Assembly (NCBI RefSeq): GCF_004000435.1
Contig: NZ_RBVZ01000002.1
Location: 798,501 to 862,500, forward strand
Source: Alexandriicola marinus
Lineage (GTDB): Bacteria; Pseudomonadota; Alphaproteobacteria; Rhodobacterales; Rhodobacteraceae
DNA length: 64,000 bases
Direction of reading: 5' to 3'
Below the pieces are notes generated by a model, which made no database searches, was not told the DNA's origin, and saw only the letters and a list, made by a program, of their open reading frames with translations. Shown here one piece after another: positions 48,708 through 58,006 of the stretch. A program made the position numbers and the translations under genes. The stretch's first letter is position 1. Each line of letters starts with the position of its first letter.

Positions 48708-48731
48708 ACAGAATCGCGCAACGATCCCGGT

Positions 48732-49517
48732 ATGCAGGATCAGTTGTCATTCTCCGACTTACCGACGAGGCCCTATACGCAGCCTCACAAGGTGCCGGGT
48801 CCGGACCCGGACGAAACACCCGTCATCGCGGGGCGCGGTCGTCTGCCTTCCTATATCTCGGATCACCGCAAACGACTGAGAGAGCGGTTCATGTCGGGCG
48901 GTGCCGATGCCCTGCCCGACTACGAGCTTCTGGAACTCGTCCTGTTCCGGGCAATTCCCCGGCAGGATGTCAAACCGCTTGCCCGGCGCATGATCGACAA
49001 GTTCGGTGACTACAATGCCGTCCTGTCCGCCAACCCCCGTGAGCTTTCAAAGCTTCACGGTGTCGGCAACGCTGTCATCGTCGAGCTGAAGATCATCGAA
49101 GCCGCCGCCCAACGGCTCGCCCGATCCCGGGTGATGGAACGCCATGCAGTCTCAAGCTGGGACGCGCTGATTGCCTATTGCCGCACGATCATGGCGCACC
49201 GCGAAGTCGAACAGTTCCGCATCCTGTTTCTTGATCGGCGCAATGTCCTGATCGCGGATGAAGAACAGGCCCGTGGAACCGTCGATCACGTTCCGGTCTA
49301 CCCTCGCGAAGTGGTCAAACGCGCGCTCGAATTGAATGCCTCGGCCATCATCCTCGTGCACAATCACCCGTCTGGGGACCCCACACCTTCAGAGTCGGAT
49401 ATCGTGATGACCCGTAGGATCGACGAGGCCGCGACGACGCTCGGCATCACGGTTCATGACCACATCATCGTGGGGCGCTCGGGCGAGTTGAGCTTTCGGG
49501 CAACCGGTCATCTATAA
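48732..49517 (+). CDS. radC: RadC-family JAB/MPN-domain protein
   Basis: A 261-residue protein with an N-terminal helix-hairpin-helix region (about residues 60-130, LSKLHGVGNAVIVELKIIEA) and a C-terminal JAMM metal-binding domain with VHNHPSGDPTPSESD. Once called a DNA-repair protein, RadC's biochemical role is unsettled; in many bacteria it responds to competence or SOS control. The first 45 residues are Pro-rich and variable. No clear ribosome-binding site precedes the ATG. The gene overlaps the convergent gene tail by ten bases. Confidence 0.92.
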   Translation: MQDQLSFSDLPTRPYTQPHKVPGPDPDETPVIAGRGRLPSYISDHRKRLRERFMSGGADALPDYELLELVLFRAIPRQDVKPLARRMIDKFGDYNAVLSANPRELSKLHGVGNAVIVELKIIEAAAQRLARSRVMERHAVSSWDALIAYCRTIMAHREVEQFRILFLDRRNVLIADEEQARGTVDHVPVYPREVVKRALELNASAIILVHNHPSGDPTPSESDIVMTRRIDEAATTLGITVHDHIIVGRSGELSFRATGHL

Positions 49518-51100
49518 CGCTCAGAGGTGGCCCATAATTCGACCCGTCGATTGACCTGTTGGCCCCAGCTCGTCTCGTCACAGCTGACGGGCATGACCTC
49601 ACCCAGCGGCACGATATCGAGAACCTGTCCCTCTGGCAGCTTTCCCCCCAATGCCTCGAGGATGGCCTCCCTGACGGCCTCCGCCCGGGCCTCGGACAGA
49701 ACCAGGTTCGTGCTTGCAGGGCCCTGCCCATCACTGAACCCCGCCAGCAGAAGATCCCGTCCCGCATAGCGGCCCTCTGCGATCGCATGCGCGAGGGCCC
49801 TGACCCGTGCGAGGGACGATGGATCAAGCGTGCTGCGCCCGGGCTCAAACCGGAATGTCGGGGTCAGCCGTTCCCGGCCCTCGATCACATCGGCAAGCGA
49901 CAGGAGAGGCCCGAGACCCAGCTCATCCCCTGCCCTCTGGATTGCGCTGACGATCCTGTCACCCTGCTGGCCAACGGGGATGGGAGAGGCAACCTCGCCC
50001 GGCACACCAATGCGCCGCATGATCCGCTGCGCCTCGGCCCCCGACAACCAATCGATGAAGTCCCGTCCGAACGGGCCCAGCCTCCAGGGTGGCAGATAAA
50101 GGTAAAGCGGGACAGTCAGCGGATAATCCCCGGTCTTGACCGAATTCAGCGTCGCCACATCGAGAAGACCGCAGCGCCCCTCAAGAGGAAGCGCAACGGC
50201 ATTTCCAACCCTCTCGAACGAGACGATCCCCATCGCGTTCGGGTCCGTCATGACGGCGGCAACCACGTCCCTGTCGGTTGGGTGCAGCGTGACATCGTCC
50301 GTCAGTTCATACCCCATCGGCGCAAGTACCGTTTCGATGAAATAGGCTGCAAGCCCGGTCTCGGACGGGCCCAGATGCAACGCGATCCGCGCGTCCGGGC
50401 CTCCTAGCTCCGACCAGCGGATGATCTCTCCTGAGAATATCCCGGCCAACGCGGTCAACGAAACGGGTCCCGCATCCGCACCCGGCGAGACGATCGGCAC
50501 GACAGCATCATAGGCCAGAAGCCGGATGTGCCGGGTCGCGTCCAAACCGGATGGCAGAGGGCCCGCCCGCCCCAGATCCTCGGACTGAACGGGCCGGGCA
50601 GCCATGGCGATATCCGCGTCGCCGCGTTCAAGTGCCGACAAGCCTGCCTCGGTCGTTGTGAGATGGAAACTGAGCCGGACCCCGGGCTCTTCGCCCCGCG
50701 CTGCCAATTCGTAGACAAAGCGCCTGTCACCGGCCTCCCGACGCTCGGCAAGCAAGGCGTTCGAACGGGCATATCCTTCGACCAATGCAGGTAAGATCAG
50801 ATCGCCTATGCGGCTCGTGCCAGCAAAGCGGATCTCCTCGACGAAGGTGTCAGGATCAGGACAGGCCGCACCCGTGCAGGTCACCTCGCGGTAATCCAGG
50901 GTCAGCTCTCCGTGACGGGTCTCGAGGCGAAGGTATTCTCCATCAAACCCAAGAACACTGCCCTCGATCTCGAGGGCCCCTTGCCCGGTTCTGATCGTGA
51001 CGTCTTGGGCATTGACGAGAGGCGCACAAACGAAAAGTGCGGCGAAAATCGCCGCACTTCGATAGGCCAGCCATGAAAACCCAAACCAATCGCGCGTCAT
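49508..51100 (-). CDS. PstS-like substrate-binding protein fused to an OmpA domain
   Basis: A 530-residue exported protein (signal peptide to about residue 31, LVNAQ). A short beta domain (VTIRTGQGALEIEGSVLGFDGEYLRLET) is followed by a periplasmic-binding-protein-like module of the phosphate-binding type at about residues 90-380 (FAGTSRIGDLILPALVEGYA, ETGLAAYFIE, NAMGIVSF, VPLYLYLP), then an OmpA-like peptidoglycan-binding domain at about 400-530 (FRFEPGRSTLDPSSLARV, LAGFSDGQGPASTNLVLSEARAEAVR, NRRVELW). The fusion would tie a ligand-binding module to the cell wall. Its start overlaps the stop of the upstream gene by four bases (ATGA). Confidence 0.85.
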   Translation of the reverse strand: MTRDWFGFSWLAYRSAAIFAALFVCAPLVNAQDVTIRTGQGALEIEGSVLGFDGEYLRLETRHGELTLDYREVTCTGAACPDPDTFVEEIRFAGTSRIGDLILPALVEGYARSNALLAERREAGDRRFVYELAARGEEPGVRLSFHLTTTEAGLSALERGDADIAMAARPVQSEDLGRAGPLPSGLDATRHIRLLAYDAVVPIVSPGADAGPVSLTALAGIFSGEIIRWSELGGPDARIALHLGPSETGLAAYFIETVLAPMGYELTDDVTLHPTDRDVVAAVMTDPNAMGIVSFERVGNAVALPLEGRCGLLDVATLNSVKTGDYPLTVPLYLYLPPWRLGPFGRDFIDWLSGAEAQRIMRRIGVPGEVASPIPVGQQGDRIVSAIQRAGDELGLGPLLSLADVIEGRERLTPTFRFEPGRSTLDPSSLARVRALAHAIAEGRYAGRDLLLAGFSDGQGPASTNLVLSEARAEAVREAILEALGGKLPEGQVLDIVPLGEVMPVSCDETSWGQQVNRRVELWATSERYR

Positions 51101-52119
51101 CTCGACGCGAGTGTCAGACTCTCAAGCATATTTTTCAATACAAGAAACTCACCAACAGCCTCACAACCCGGGAGGGTCATCGTCAGATCAAGGGCATATG
51201 GCACCGACCCCGGGGCAAGCTGGATCGTCTGGGCGGAAATCTCGCGCCCGCAGGTCGTCGGCAGGATTTCCGCCTCAACCGAAATCTCGACCTCGCCGGA
51301 ACCGGCCAGCATGCCCGAAGGGAATGTATAGACCTCGGCGTAATAGGCGTTGTCCACCCCATCAGCGCCAAGCGAGACAAGGAAACCACCCTCTCCGTTG
51401 ATCGCGGCCTCAGGGCTCCGTGACGAGGCGGACCAGACGTGGCCATCTTCCTCGTAGGCAGCACCAAATTCCAGCGCATGGATCTGAAGACCCGTCTCAC
51501 CCTGCCACTGAAGGACAGCACGGTCGTAATTGGCAAGGTCCGGCACGGTGACGATGGCCGCCGCACCCGACCCACCCGGAAGCTCTGCGATGAAGACGGC
51601 ATTGTCGGCAAGCGCAGGAACCTCGATCGTCGCCAGACCCGTCTCGTCGACAAACGTCGAAAAGATCATGCCCTGGTGATGGATCGTCGCGACGCTATTG
51701 GCCGAGCAGGGCGCGTCAAGCACGAGTGATACCATCGCCGCGTCGATCACTTCGGCATTCAGATCGGGAACGCAGACAAGGCCGCTTTCGGCGACATCCG
51801 GCATCGCGTCGGTCATCACTTCGCTGTCGCTCTGCGCGGCATCAGCCGCAGCTAGATCGACGGTGGGCACGGGCACATCCTCCAGCTGGGGGACAGCCAC
51901 GACCGGCGCGGCTTCGCTGTCGATTGCAGGAACGTTTGGAATCTTCACGGCAACACTGGCCTGTTGGGGAAACTGCATCGGAGGAACAGGCCCCTGGGCC
52001 CGTTCATCGTCGCCAACCATGCGAGACGCCAGGGCGTCGCCGTTTTGCATGACGAATCCGATCGCCATCGCGATCGAGAAGGTACTACCGGCAATTGCGT
52101 ATTTGCGGACTCGGGACAC
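51097..52119 (-). CDS. hypothetical membrane-anchored or exported protein paired with the PstS/OmpA fusion
   Basis: A protein of about 340 residues with one N-terminal hydrophobic segment (YAIAGSTFSIAMAIGFVM), then a Pro/Val/Ala-rich low-complexity linker and a beta-rich domain from about residue 110 with conserved-looking cysteines (VCVPDL, DAPCSANSV, PTTCGRE, LPGCEAV). An ATG at 52137 has no ribosome-binding site. The GTG at 52119 follows GGGAGGG and is preferred. Its TGA overlaps the next ATG, so it is coupled to the PstS/OmpA fusion, and they probably act together in the envelope. No family is recognised. Confidence 0.75.
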   Translation of the reverse strand: MSRVRKYAIAGSTFSIAMAIGFVMQNGDALASRMVGDDERAQGPVPPMQFPQQASVAVKIPNVPAIDSEAAPVVAVPQLEDVPVPTVDLAAADAAQSDSEVMTDAMPDVAESGLVCVPDLNAEVIDAAMVSLVLDAPCSANSVATIHHQGMIFSTFVDETGLATIEVPALADNAVFIAELPGGSGAAAIVTVPDLANYDRAVLQWQGETGLQIHALEFGAAYEEDGHVWSASSRSPEAAINGEGGFLVSLGADGVDNAYYAEVYTFPSGMLAGSGEVEISVEAEILPTTCGREISAQTIQLAPGSVPYALDLTMTLPGCEAVGEFLVLKNMLESLTLASR

Positions 52120-52260
52120 GATTCCCTCCCACTCCATAATGGATCAGGAGGAAGGTGCCCCAGAATGATGGCCCGGAGACGACGTTAAATGGGTAAGATC
52201 CTGCCCCGAATCTGTCAGAAAAAGGGCATCGTAAACAATAGGTTAAGAATCAGAGAATTG

Positions 52261-54984
52261 TCAGAATTTGCCGTGACAATGCTTGAACTTCTTTCCCGAT
52301 CCGCAGGGACAAAGGTCATTCCGTCCCGGATTGCCCCAAGTGGTCGGATCGTTTTCATCGAACCCCTCGGCTGCGCCCTCGGTGGGTGTCGTGCCTGCTG
52401 AGGCGGGCGCCGCTGCGGCCGCCCCGCCTGCGGTGGCCAGCGCGGGGTTGGCGCGCCGTTGCTGCTCCATCACCTGCTGAAGCATGGCCTTCTGCTCTTC
52501 TTCCGTCATGGGACGGATCTGCGCGAGCTTGAGAGTGACCTCGTTGCGAAGACTGTCCAGAAGCCCGCCGAACAGCTGGAAGCTTTCGGTCTTGTATTCG
52601 TTGAGGGGGTCGCGCTGCGCATAGCCACGGAACCCCACGACCGAGCGGAGATGTTCTAGGGTCAGCAGGTGTTCGCGCCACTTGGCATCAATCGTCTGAA
52701 GCAGGATCTGCTTTTCGATGTTGCGCATGACGTCGCTGCCGAACGTGTCGGCCTTCTCGGTCATCTTCTTGTCCGACGCCTCTTCAAGACGCTCGCGGAT
52801 GTCGTTGTCATCGACGCCTTCCTCGGCGGCCCATTCCGCGATGGGCAGGTCGATGCCCAACTGATCCCGGATCGCCTGCTGAAGGCCATCGGTGTCCCAC
52901 TGGTCAGCATAGCTCTTTTCAGGCATGTGAATCGAGACAAGGTCGTCGATCACCTGATGGCGCATGTCGCGTGTGATCTCGGAGACGTCTTCGGCCTCCA
53001 TGATTTCGCGGCGCTGGCCGAAGATCACCTTGCGCTGCTCATTCATCACGTCATCGAACTTGAGAAGCTGCTTACGGATATCGAAGTTCCGCGCCTCGAC
53101 CTTGGTTTGTGCCCGCTCGAGGGATTTGTTGACCCAGGCGTGTTCGATTGCCTCGCCGTCTTTCATGCCAAGCGATGAGAGAACCTTGTCCAGACGGTCA
53201 GACCCGAAGATGCGCATCAGGTCATCTTCGAGGCTTAGGAAAAAGACCGACCGCCCCGGATCGCCCTGCCGGCCCGAGCGGCCGCGCAGCTGGTTGTCGA
53301 TTCGCCGGCTTTCGTGCCGTTCGGTCGCCAGAACGAACAGACCGCCCGCCTCGATGACCTTCTTCTTGTCCTCGGCGTGTTCAGCCTCGATCCGGCTCCT
53401 CACCTCTTCGGGATCAAGTTCCGGATCGGCGGCGATCGCCTCGAGAACCTGAAGTTCGACATTGCCGCCAAGCTGGATGTCGGTGCCGCGGCCCGCCATG
53501 TTGGTCGCGATGGTCACAGCGCCGGGCTTGCCGGCATCTGCCACGATCTTGGCCTCCTGTTCGTGCTGACGCGCGTTCAGGACGTTGTGCGGTATGCCTT
53601 CTTTCTCCAGAAGACCGGACAGGAATTCCGATTTCTCGATCGAGGTCGTGCCGACAAGGATCGGCTGACCCTTCTTGTGCGCCTCCTTGATCTCTTCGAC
53701 GACGCCGTCGAATTTCTCGCGCGCGGTGCGGTAGACAAGGTCGTTCTGGTCGACGCGGGCGATGGGCCGGTTCGTCGGAACCTCGACGACACCAAGGCCA
53801 TAGATCTCCATGAATTCGTCAGCCTCGGTCATGGCCGTGCCGGTCATGCCGCCCAGCTTTTCGTAGAGCCTGAAGTAATTCTGGAACGTCACGGAGGCGA
53901 GGGTCACGTTCTCGGGCTGGATCGCCACGCCTTCCTTGGCCTCGATCGCCTGATGCAACCCATCCGACAGGCGGCGCCCGGTCATCATCCGGCCGGTGAA
54001 CTCATCGATCAGCACGACATTCCCGTCGCGCACGATGTAGTCCTTGTCCCGCGTGAAAAGCTTGTGCGCCCGCAAGCCCTGGTTCACGTGATGGACAATC
54101 GTCGTGCTTTCCGGATCGTACAGACTTTGACCCTCGGGAAGAAGTTCGGCCTCGCGCAGCCGGTTCTCGAGGAATTCGTTGCCATCATCGGTAAAGCTGA
54201 CGTTCCGACTTTTCTCGTCGAGATCGAAATGCTCATCCGAAATTTCGGGGATGAGCTTGTCGATCGCGACGTAAAGCTGGGATCTGTCCTGGCTTGGCCC
54301 AGATATGATCAGCGGCGTCCGCGCCTCATCGACGAGGATTGAATCGACCTCGTCCACGATCGCGAAATAGTGACCGCGCTGGTTCATCTGGCCCAGCTCG
54401 GATTTCATGTTGTCGCGCAGATAATCAAAGCCCAGCTCGTTGTTGGTGGCATAGGTGATGTCTGCGGCGTAGGCCTCTTTCTTTTCGGCCTCGGGCTGCT
54501 GCGGATAGATGACACCGGTCTTGAGGCCAAGCATGCCATAGACCTTGCCCATCCATTCCGCGTCTCGCTTGGCAAGGTAGTCGTTCACCGTAACCACGTG
54601 CACGCCGCGGCCGGTCAGCGCGTTCAGATAAGCCGGGAAGGTCGCGACAAGGGTCTTGCCTTCGCCGGTCTTCATCTCCGCGATATTGCCCTGATGCAGG
54701 AAGATGCCGCCGATCAGCTGCACGTCAAAGGCGCGAAGGCCAAGGGCCCGCTTGGCCGCCTCGCGGCAATTGGCAAAGGCCTCGGGAAGAATGTTGTCCA
54801 GATCCTCGCCACCCATGGCGCGCTTGGCAAGTTCTTCGGTTTTTGCCTTGAGGCCCTCGTCCGACAGCTTTTCGAATTCGGGTTCCAGCGCATTGATCTT
54901 TTCGACAAGGGGTCGAGCAGCTTTGACCTTGCGGTCATTCGTGGTGCCGAACACCTTTTTCGCGATCGATCCAAGTCCAAGCAT
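52261..54984 (-). CDS. secA: protein translocase motor SecA
   Basis: SecA is the ATPase that drives preproteins through SecYEG. The 907-residue length is usual. Present are Walker [12 protein letters not shown], the DEAD-type [50 protein letters not shown], and a C-terminal zinc-binding SEC-C tail [19 protein letters not shown] preceded by an Ala-rich linker. The ATG at 54984 (protein start [10 protein letters not shown]) is correct; a longer frame to 55122 runs into the promoter. It is divergent from the parvulin gene. Confidence 0.98.
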   Translation of the reverse strand: MLGLGSIAKKVFGTTNDRKVKAARPLVEKINALEPEFEKLSDEGLKAKTEELAKRAMGGEDLDNILPEAFANCREAAKRALGLRAFDVQLIGGIFLHQGNIAEMKTGEGKTLVATFPAYLNALTGRGVHVVTVNDYLAKRDAEWMGKVYGMLGLKTGVIYPQQPEAEKKEAYAADITYATNNELGFDYLRDNMKSELGQMNQRGHYFAIVDEVDSILVDEARTPLIISGPSQDRSQLYVAIDKLIPEISDEHFDLDEKSRNVSFTDDGNEFLENRLREAELLPEGQSLYDPESTTIVHHVNQGLRAHKLFTRDKDYIVRDGNVVLIDEFTGRMMTGRRLSDGLHQAIEAKEGVAIQPENVTLASVTFQNYFRLYEKLGGMTGTAMTEADEFMEIYGLGVVEVPTNRPIARVDQNDLVYRTAREKFDGVVEEIKEAHKKGQPILVGTTSIEKSEFLSGLLEKEGIPHNVLNARQHEQEAKIVADAGKPGAVTIATNMAGRGTDIQLGGNVELQVLEAIAADPELDPEEVRSRIEAEHAEDKKKVIEAGGLFVLATERHESRRIDNQLRGRSGRQGDPGRSVFFLSLEDDLMRIFGSDRLDKVLSSLGMKDGEAIEHAWVNKSLERAQTKVEARNFDIRKQLLKFDDVMNEQRKVIFGQRREIMEAEDVSEITRDMRHQVIDDLVSIHMPEKSYADQWDTDGLQQAIRDQLGIDLPIAEWAAEEGVDDNDIRERLEEASDKKMTEKADTFGSDVMRNIEKQILLQTIDAKWREHLLTLEHLRSVVGFRGYAQRDPLNEYKTESFQLFGGLLDSLRNEVTLKLAQIRPMTEEEQKAMLQQVMEQQRRANPALATAGGAAAAAPASAGTTPTEGAAEGFDENDPTTWGNPGRNDLCPCGSGKKFKHCHGKF

Positions 54985-55093
54985 TATCTGTCTTCTCCGA
55001 CATGCGGCAAGAATTGCTGAGGAGGTTGCTTGCTGCCCAGGGGCCCGGAGCCTAAGTAAGGGGCGGGTTGCGGCCCCCTCGGAGCCCTTTGGC

Positions 55094-55122
55094 GATGTAA
55101 GGGGGCGCTGCCTGAGTGTCAA
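55094..55122 (-). promoter_or_regulatory. putative secA promoter
   Basis: On the minus strand a consensus TTGACA (55122-55117) is followed after 17 bases by TACATC (55099-55094), about 110 bases before the secA ATG. Confidence 0.4.
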
Positions 55123-55160
55123 CGTTGCCGTCCCAAGCGACAGAAAGAGGAAATGATTTC

Positions 55161-56012
55161 ATGCAAAGACTGACCGCATCCCTAACCGGCTCCGTGCTGG
55201 CCCTTTTCGTGGCCGGAGCTGTCGCGGCTCAGGATGCACCGAACGCATCCGACGTCGTCGCGACGGTGAACGGAACCCAGATCACTCTTGGCCAAATGAT
55301 CATCACCCGGAGCCAGCTTCCGCCCCAGTATCAGCAGCTTCCCGATGAGGTTCTGTTCAACGGGGTTCTGGATCAGCTGATCCAGCAGCAGGTTCTGGCG
55401 GATACCCTCGACGAGGAGCCGCTTCGCGTGACGCTGGCATTGGAAAACGAGCGGCGATCCTTGCTGGCCGGTGAGGTCGTCAACCAGATCAACACCGATT
55501 CGGTGACCGAAGATGGTGTGATGGCCCTTTACGACGAGATGATCGCCGACATGGGCCCGGCCGTGGAATACAACGCGGCGCATATCCTCGTGGAAACCGA
55601 GGAAGAGGCGCTTGCCGTGATTTCCCGGCTCGAGGCTGGCGAGGATTTCGCCGAGCTGGCGCGTGAATTGTCCACGGACTTCGGATCAGGCGCGAATGGT
55701 GGCGATCTGGGTTGGTTCGGGACGGGTGTCATGGTGCCCCCCTTCGAAGAGGCGGTTCTTTCGCTTGAAGAGGGTGAGGTTTCGTCACCGGTCGAGACTC
55801 AGTTCGGCTTTCACATCGTGACGCTGAAGGAAACGCGCGATGTCACGCCCCCCGCACTTGATCAGGTTCGCGCCGAACTTGAAGCAGAGCTGCGTCAGCG
55901 CGCGATACAGGATCGTCTGGCGAGCCTTCTCGACAGCGCGGAAATCGCCCGGCCCGAGGCTGGTGCCTTTGATCCTGCGGTCCTTCAGGACCTGACCCTT
56001 CTCGAGGAATAA
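55161..56012 (+). CDS. periplasmic parvulin-type peptidyl-prolyl isomerase (PpiC/PrsA/SurA-like)
   Basis: A 283-residue exported protein with signal peptide MQRLTASLTGSVLALFVAGAVAAQ. A SurA-N-like helical region (about 30-125, VNGTQITLGQMIITRSQLPPQY) leads to one parvulin domain at about 130-235 (YNAAHILVETEEEALAVISRLEAGEDFAELARELSTDFGSGANGGDLGWFG, FHIVTLKETR). It helps fold envelope or outer-membrane proteins. The ATG at 55161 gives the signal peptide; an in-frame ATG at 55116 is less likely. It is divergent from secA and lies directly before argJ. Confidence 0.9.
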   Translation: MQRLTASLTGSVLALFVAGAVAAQDAPNASDVVATVNGTQITLGQMIITRSQLPPQYQQLPDEVLFNGVLDQLIQQQVLADTLDEEPLRVTLALENERRSLLAGEVVNQINTDSVTEDGVMALYDEMIADMGPAVEYNAAHILVETEEEALAVISRLEAGEDFAELARELSTDFGSGANGGDLGWFGTGVMVPPFEEAVLSLEEGEVSSPVETQFGFHIVTLKETRDVTPPALDQVRAELEAELRQRAIQDRLASLLDSAEIARPEAGAFDPAVLQDLTLLEE

Positions 56013-56016
56013 GAAG

Positions 56017-57234
56017 ATGCCGCCTGTCTCGCCCCTTGCTCCGGCCGGATTTCCGGATCTGCCCGTCATCGCCGGTGTCCGGTTTGCGACGGCGCAGGCC
56101 GGTGTCCGCTACAAGGGGCGGACAGATGTCATGCTGGCCGAACTTGCGGAAGGGACGTCGATCGCAGGGGTCTATACCCGGTCGGGGACGCGCTCTGCCG
56201 CGGTTCTGGATTGCCAGTCAAAGACGGGCGGCCCCAATGACGGCCGGGCCGCGATCCTCGTGAATTCCGGAAATGCGAATGCATTCACCGGCAGGAATGG
56301 TCAGGCCTCTGTCGATGCGATCTGTGCGGCGGTTGCCGAGCGTCTGTCGATCGAGCCGACGCGTGTTTTCACCTCGTCCACCGGCGTCATCGGCGAGCCC
56401 CTGTCCCATGACAGGATCATCGCAAAGATCGATGAACTGGCCGGCGCGCTGTCCGAGACCGGAGCCGAGGCGGCGGCCCGCGCCATCATGACAACTGACA
56501 CGTTCGCGAAAGGTGCCTTCGCCGAACTAGAGGTTGGCGGCCAAACCGTCCGGATTTCCGGCTTTGCGAAGGGATCGGGCATGATCGCGCCGGATATGGC
56601 CACGATGCTGGTCTATATCTTTACGGATGCCATCGTGGCTCAGCCCACGCTTCAAGGCCTTGTCTCCGATCTGACGAACACGACGTTCAATTGCATCACG
56701 GTCGACAGCGATACCTCGACCTCCGATACCCTGATCTGTGCTGCAACGGGTGCTTCGGGCGTGGATGCCTCGAACGATGACGGCTTTGCCGCCGCACTTG
56801 GGCAGGTGATGCGCGATCTGGCGCATCAGGTTGTCCGTGACGGTGAAGGCGCGACAAAGTTCGTCGAGGTTCAGGTGACCGGCGCACGATCCGATCAAGA
56901 TGCCCACAAGGCCGCGATGGCGATCGCGAATTCACCTCTCGTCAAGACGGCGATCGCGGGCGAAGATCCCAACTGGGGCAGGATCGTCATGGCCGTCGGA
57001 AAATCCGGTGCCGAGGCCGATCGCGATCAGCTTGCCATCCGGTTCGGCGACATTCTTGTCGCCACGGAGGGTTGGGTTGCGCCCGGGTATCGCGAAGAAG
57101 ATGGCGCCGCCTACATGAAACTGCAGGACCTTGTTCTGAGCATTGATCTGGGTATCGCGGAGGGCACGGCCACGGTCTGGACCTGTGACCTGACCCACGG
57201 CTACATCGAGATCAACGCCGACTACAGGTCGTGA
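56017..57234 (+). CDS. argJ: bifunctional glutamate N-acetyltransferase / amino-acid N-acetyltransferase
   Basis: ArgJ moves acetyl from N-acetylornithine to glutamate and can use acetyl-CoA, in the cyclic arginine pathway. The 405-residue precursor self-cleaves before a conserved Thr; here that is T196 in KGSGMIAPDMATML. Other signatures are the SGNANAFTG and ATGASG segments and the C-terminal DLTHGYIEINADY. It starts four bases after the isomerase gene stop codon, so the two are cotranscribed, and its TGA overlaps the GTG of mutT (GTGA). Confidence 0.96.
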   Translation: MPPVSPLAPAGFPDLPVIAGVRFATAQAGVRYKGRTDVMLAELAEGTSIAGVYTRSGTRSAAVLDCQSKTGGPNDGRAAILVNSGNANAFTGRNGQASVDAICAAVAERLSIEPTRVFTSSTGVIGEPLSHDRIIAKIDELAGALSETGAEAAARAIMTTDTFAKGAFAELEVGGQTVRISGFAKGSGMIAPDMATMLVYIFTDAIVAQPTLQGLVSDLTNTTFNCITVDSDTSTSDTLICAATGASGVDASNDDGFAAALGQVMRDLAHQVVRDGEGATKFVEVQVTGARSDQDAHKAAMAIANSPLVKTAIAGEDPNWGRIVMAVGKSGAEADRDQLAIRFGDILVATEGWVAPGYREEDGAAYMKLQDLVLSIDLGIAEGTATVWTCDLTHGYIEINADYRS

Positions 57235-57638
57235 CGGGAATGAAGATCGTTCTTGTCTCTGCCGTCGCGCTTGTCGATCCGGACGGTCGTGTTCTTCTGG
57301 CCCAGCGCCCTGAAGGCAAATCGATGGCGGGTCTGTGGGAGTTTCCGGGCGGCAAGGTCGAACCGGGCGAAAGCCCGGAAGATGCTCTCATACGCGAACT
57401 TCACGAAGAACTCGGGATAGAGACGTGGAATTCCTGCCTCGCGCCTCTGACCTTCGCATCCCACGGATACGAGGATTTTCATCTGCTGATGCCTCTGTTC
57501 ATCTGTCGGCGATGGGAAGGGACACCCATCGCGCAGGAAGGCCAGACCTTGAAATGGGTCCGAGGGAATGACCTGCGAAGCTACCCGATGCCGCCGGCCG
57601 ACATTCCGCTGATCCCTATCCTTCGCGACTGGATCTGA
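57231..57638 (+). CDS. mutT: 8-oxo-dGTP diphosphatase, MutT-type Nudix hydrolase
   Basis: A 135-residue Nudix enzyme that clears oxidised dGTP from the nucleotide pool. The Nudix box GGKVEPGESPEDALIRELHEELGI (residues about 39-62) is complete with its RELHEE core. The start is a GTG at 57231 that overlaps the argJ stop, or the ATG at 57240 three codons later. The position after argJ is common in Rhodobacterales. Other Nudix substrates cannot be excluded. Confidence 0.92.
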   Translation: MTGMKIVLVSAVALVDPDGRVLLAQRPEGKSMAGLWEFPGGKVEPGESPEDALIRELHEELGIETWNSCLAPLTFASHGYEDFHLLMPLFICRRWEGTPIAQEGQTLKWVRGNDLRSYPMPPADIPLIPILRDWI

Positions 57639-57685
57639 AACAGTTCGCGCCTTGCTCGTAAGATAATTTCCAAATTGATGAATTC

Positions 57686-57701
57686 CTAATCGACATTTAA
57701 C
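57686..57701 (+). promoter_or_regulatory. CtrA-box-like sequence before the small ORF
   Basis: CTAA (57686-57689), seven bases, then TTAAC (57697-57701) differs by one base from TTAA-N7-TTAAC. It is in an AT-rich stretch about 60 bases upstream of the ORF at 57762. Confidence 0.3.
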
Positions 57702-57761
57702 GAAATATTTCTGAATATTGCACTATGTGGGGACAGTAGCGGTTTTGGGGAGGCCTTTGGG

Positions 57762-57911
57762 ATGCTTAGAACGATCACGATCGGAAGCTGCGTTTCAGTG
57801 CAGGGTCTTCTTGTGCGGCAACTGAAGGACGGTCAGATCGTCATCCGCGTTGGCGACAGGATGTATCAGGGCAAACCCGTCTCCACATCGGCCAAGCCGT
57901 CTCACAGTTAG
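57762..57911 (+). CDS. small protein, 49 aa
   Basis: A 49-codon gene starting at ATG 57762 and ending at TAG 57909-57911. The sequence MLRTITIGSCVSVQGLLVRQ is followed by LKDGQIVIRVGDRMYQGKPV, a compact pattern of alternating hydrophobic residues that suggests a small beta-barrel fold. GGGGAGG lies eight bases before the ATG and the 120 bases upstream are AT-rich like a promoter. The stop is 40 bases before the terminator at 57955. The good site and coherent sequence support a real gene; I recall no function for it. Confidence 0.65.
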   Translation: MLRTITIGSCVSVQGLLVRQLKDGQIVIRVGDRMYQGKPVSTSAKPSHS

Positions 57912-57950
57912 GGATCGGCCGGCCAAGTCTCTGTCGGATCGATAGACAAA

Positions 57951-57985
57951 AAGAAACGGGCAGCCCTTTGGCTGCCCGTTCTTTG
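57951..57985 (-). terminator. bidirectional terminator between the small ORF and infB
   Basis: A perfect 11-bp stem AACGGGCAGCC (57955-57965) / GGCTGCCCGTT (57970-57980) with a four-base loop. On the minus strand it is followed by TTTCTTTTTG, 27 bases after the infB stop. On the plus strand it is followed by CTTTGTTCT and can end the small-ORF transcript. Confidence 0.85.
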
Positions 57986-58006
57986 TTCTGGCATAGGGAA
58001 CGCGCG

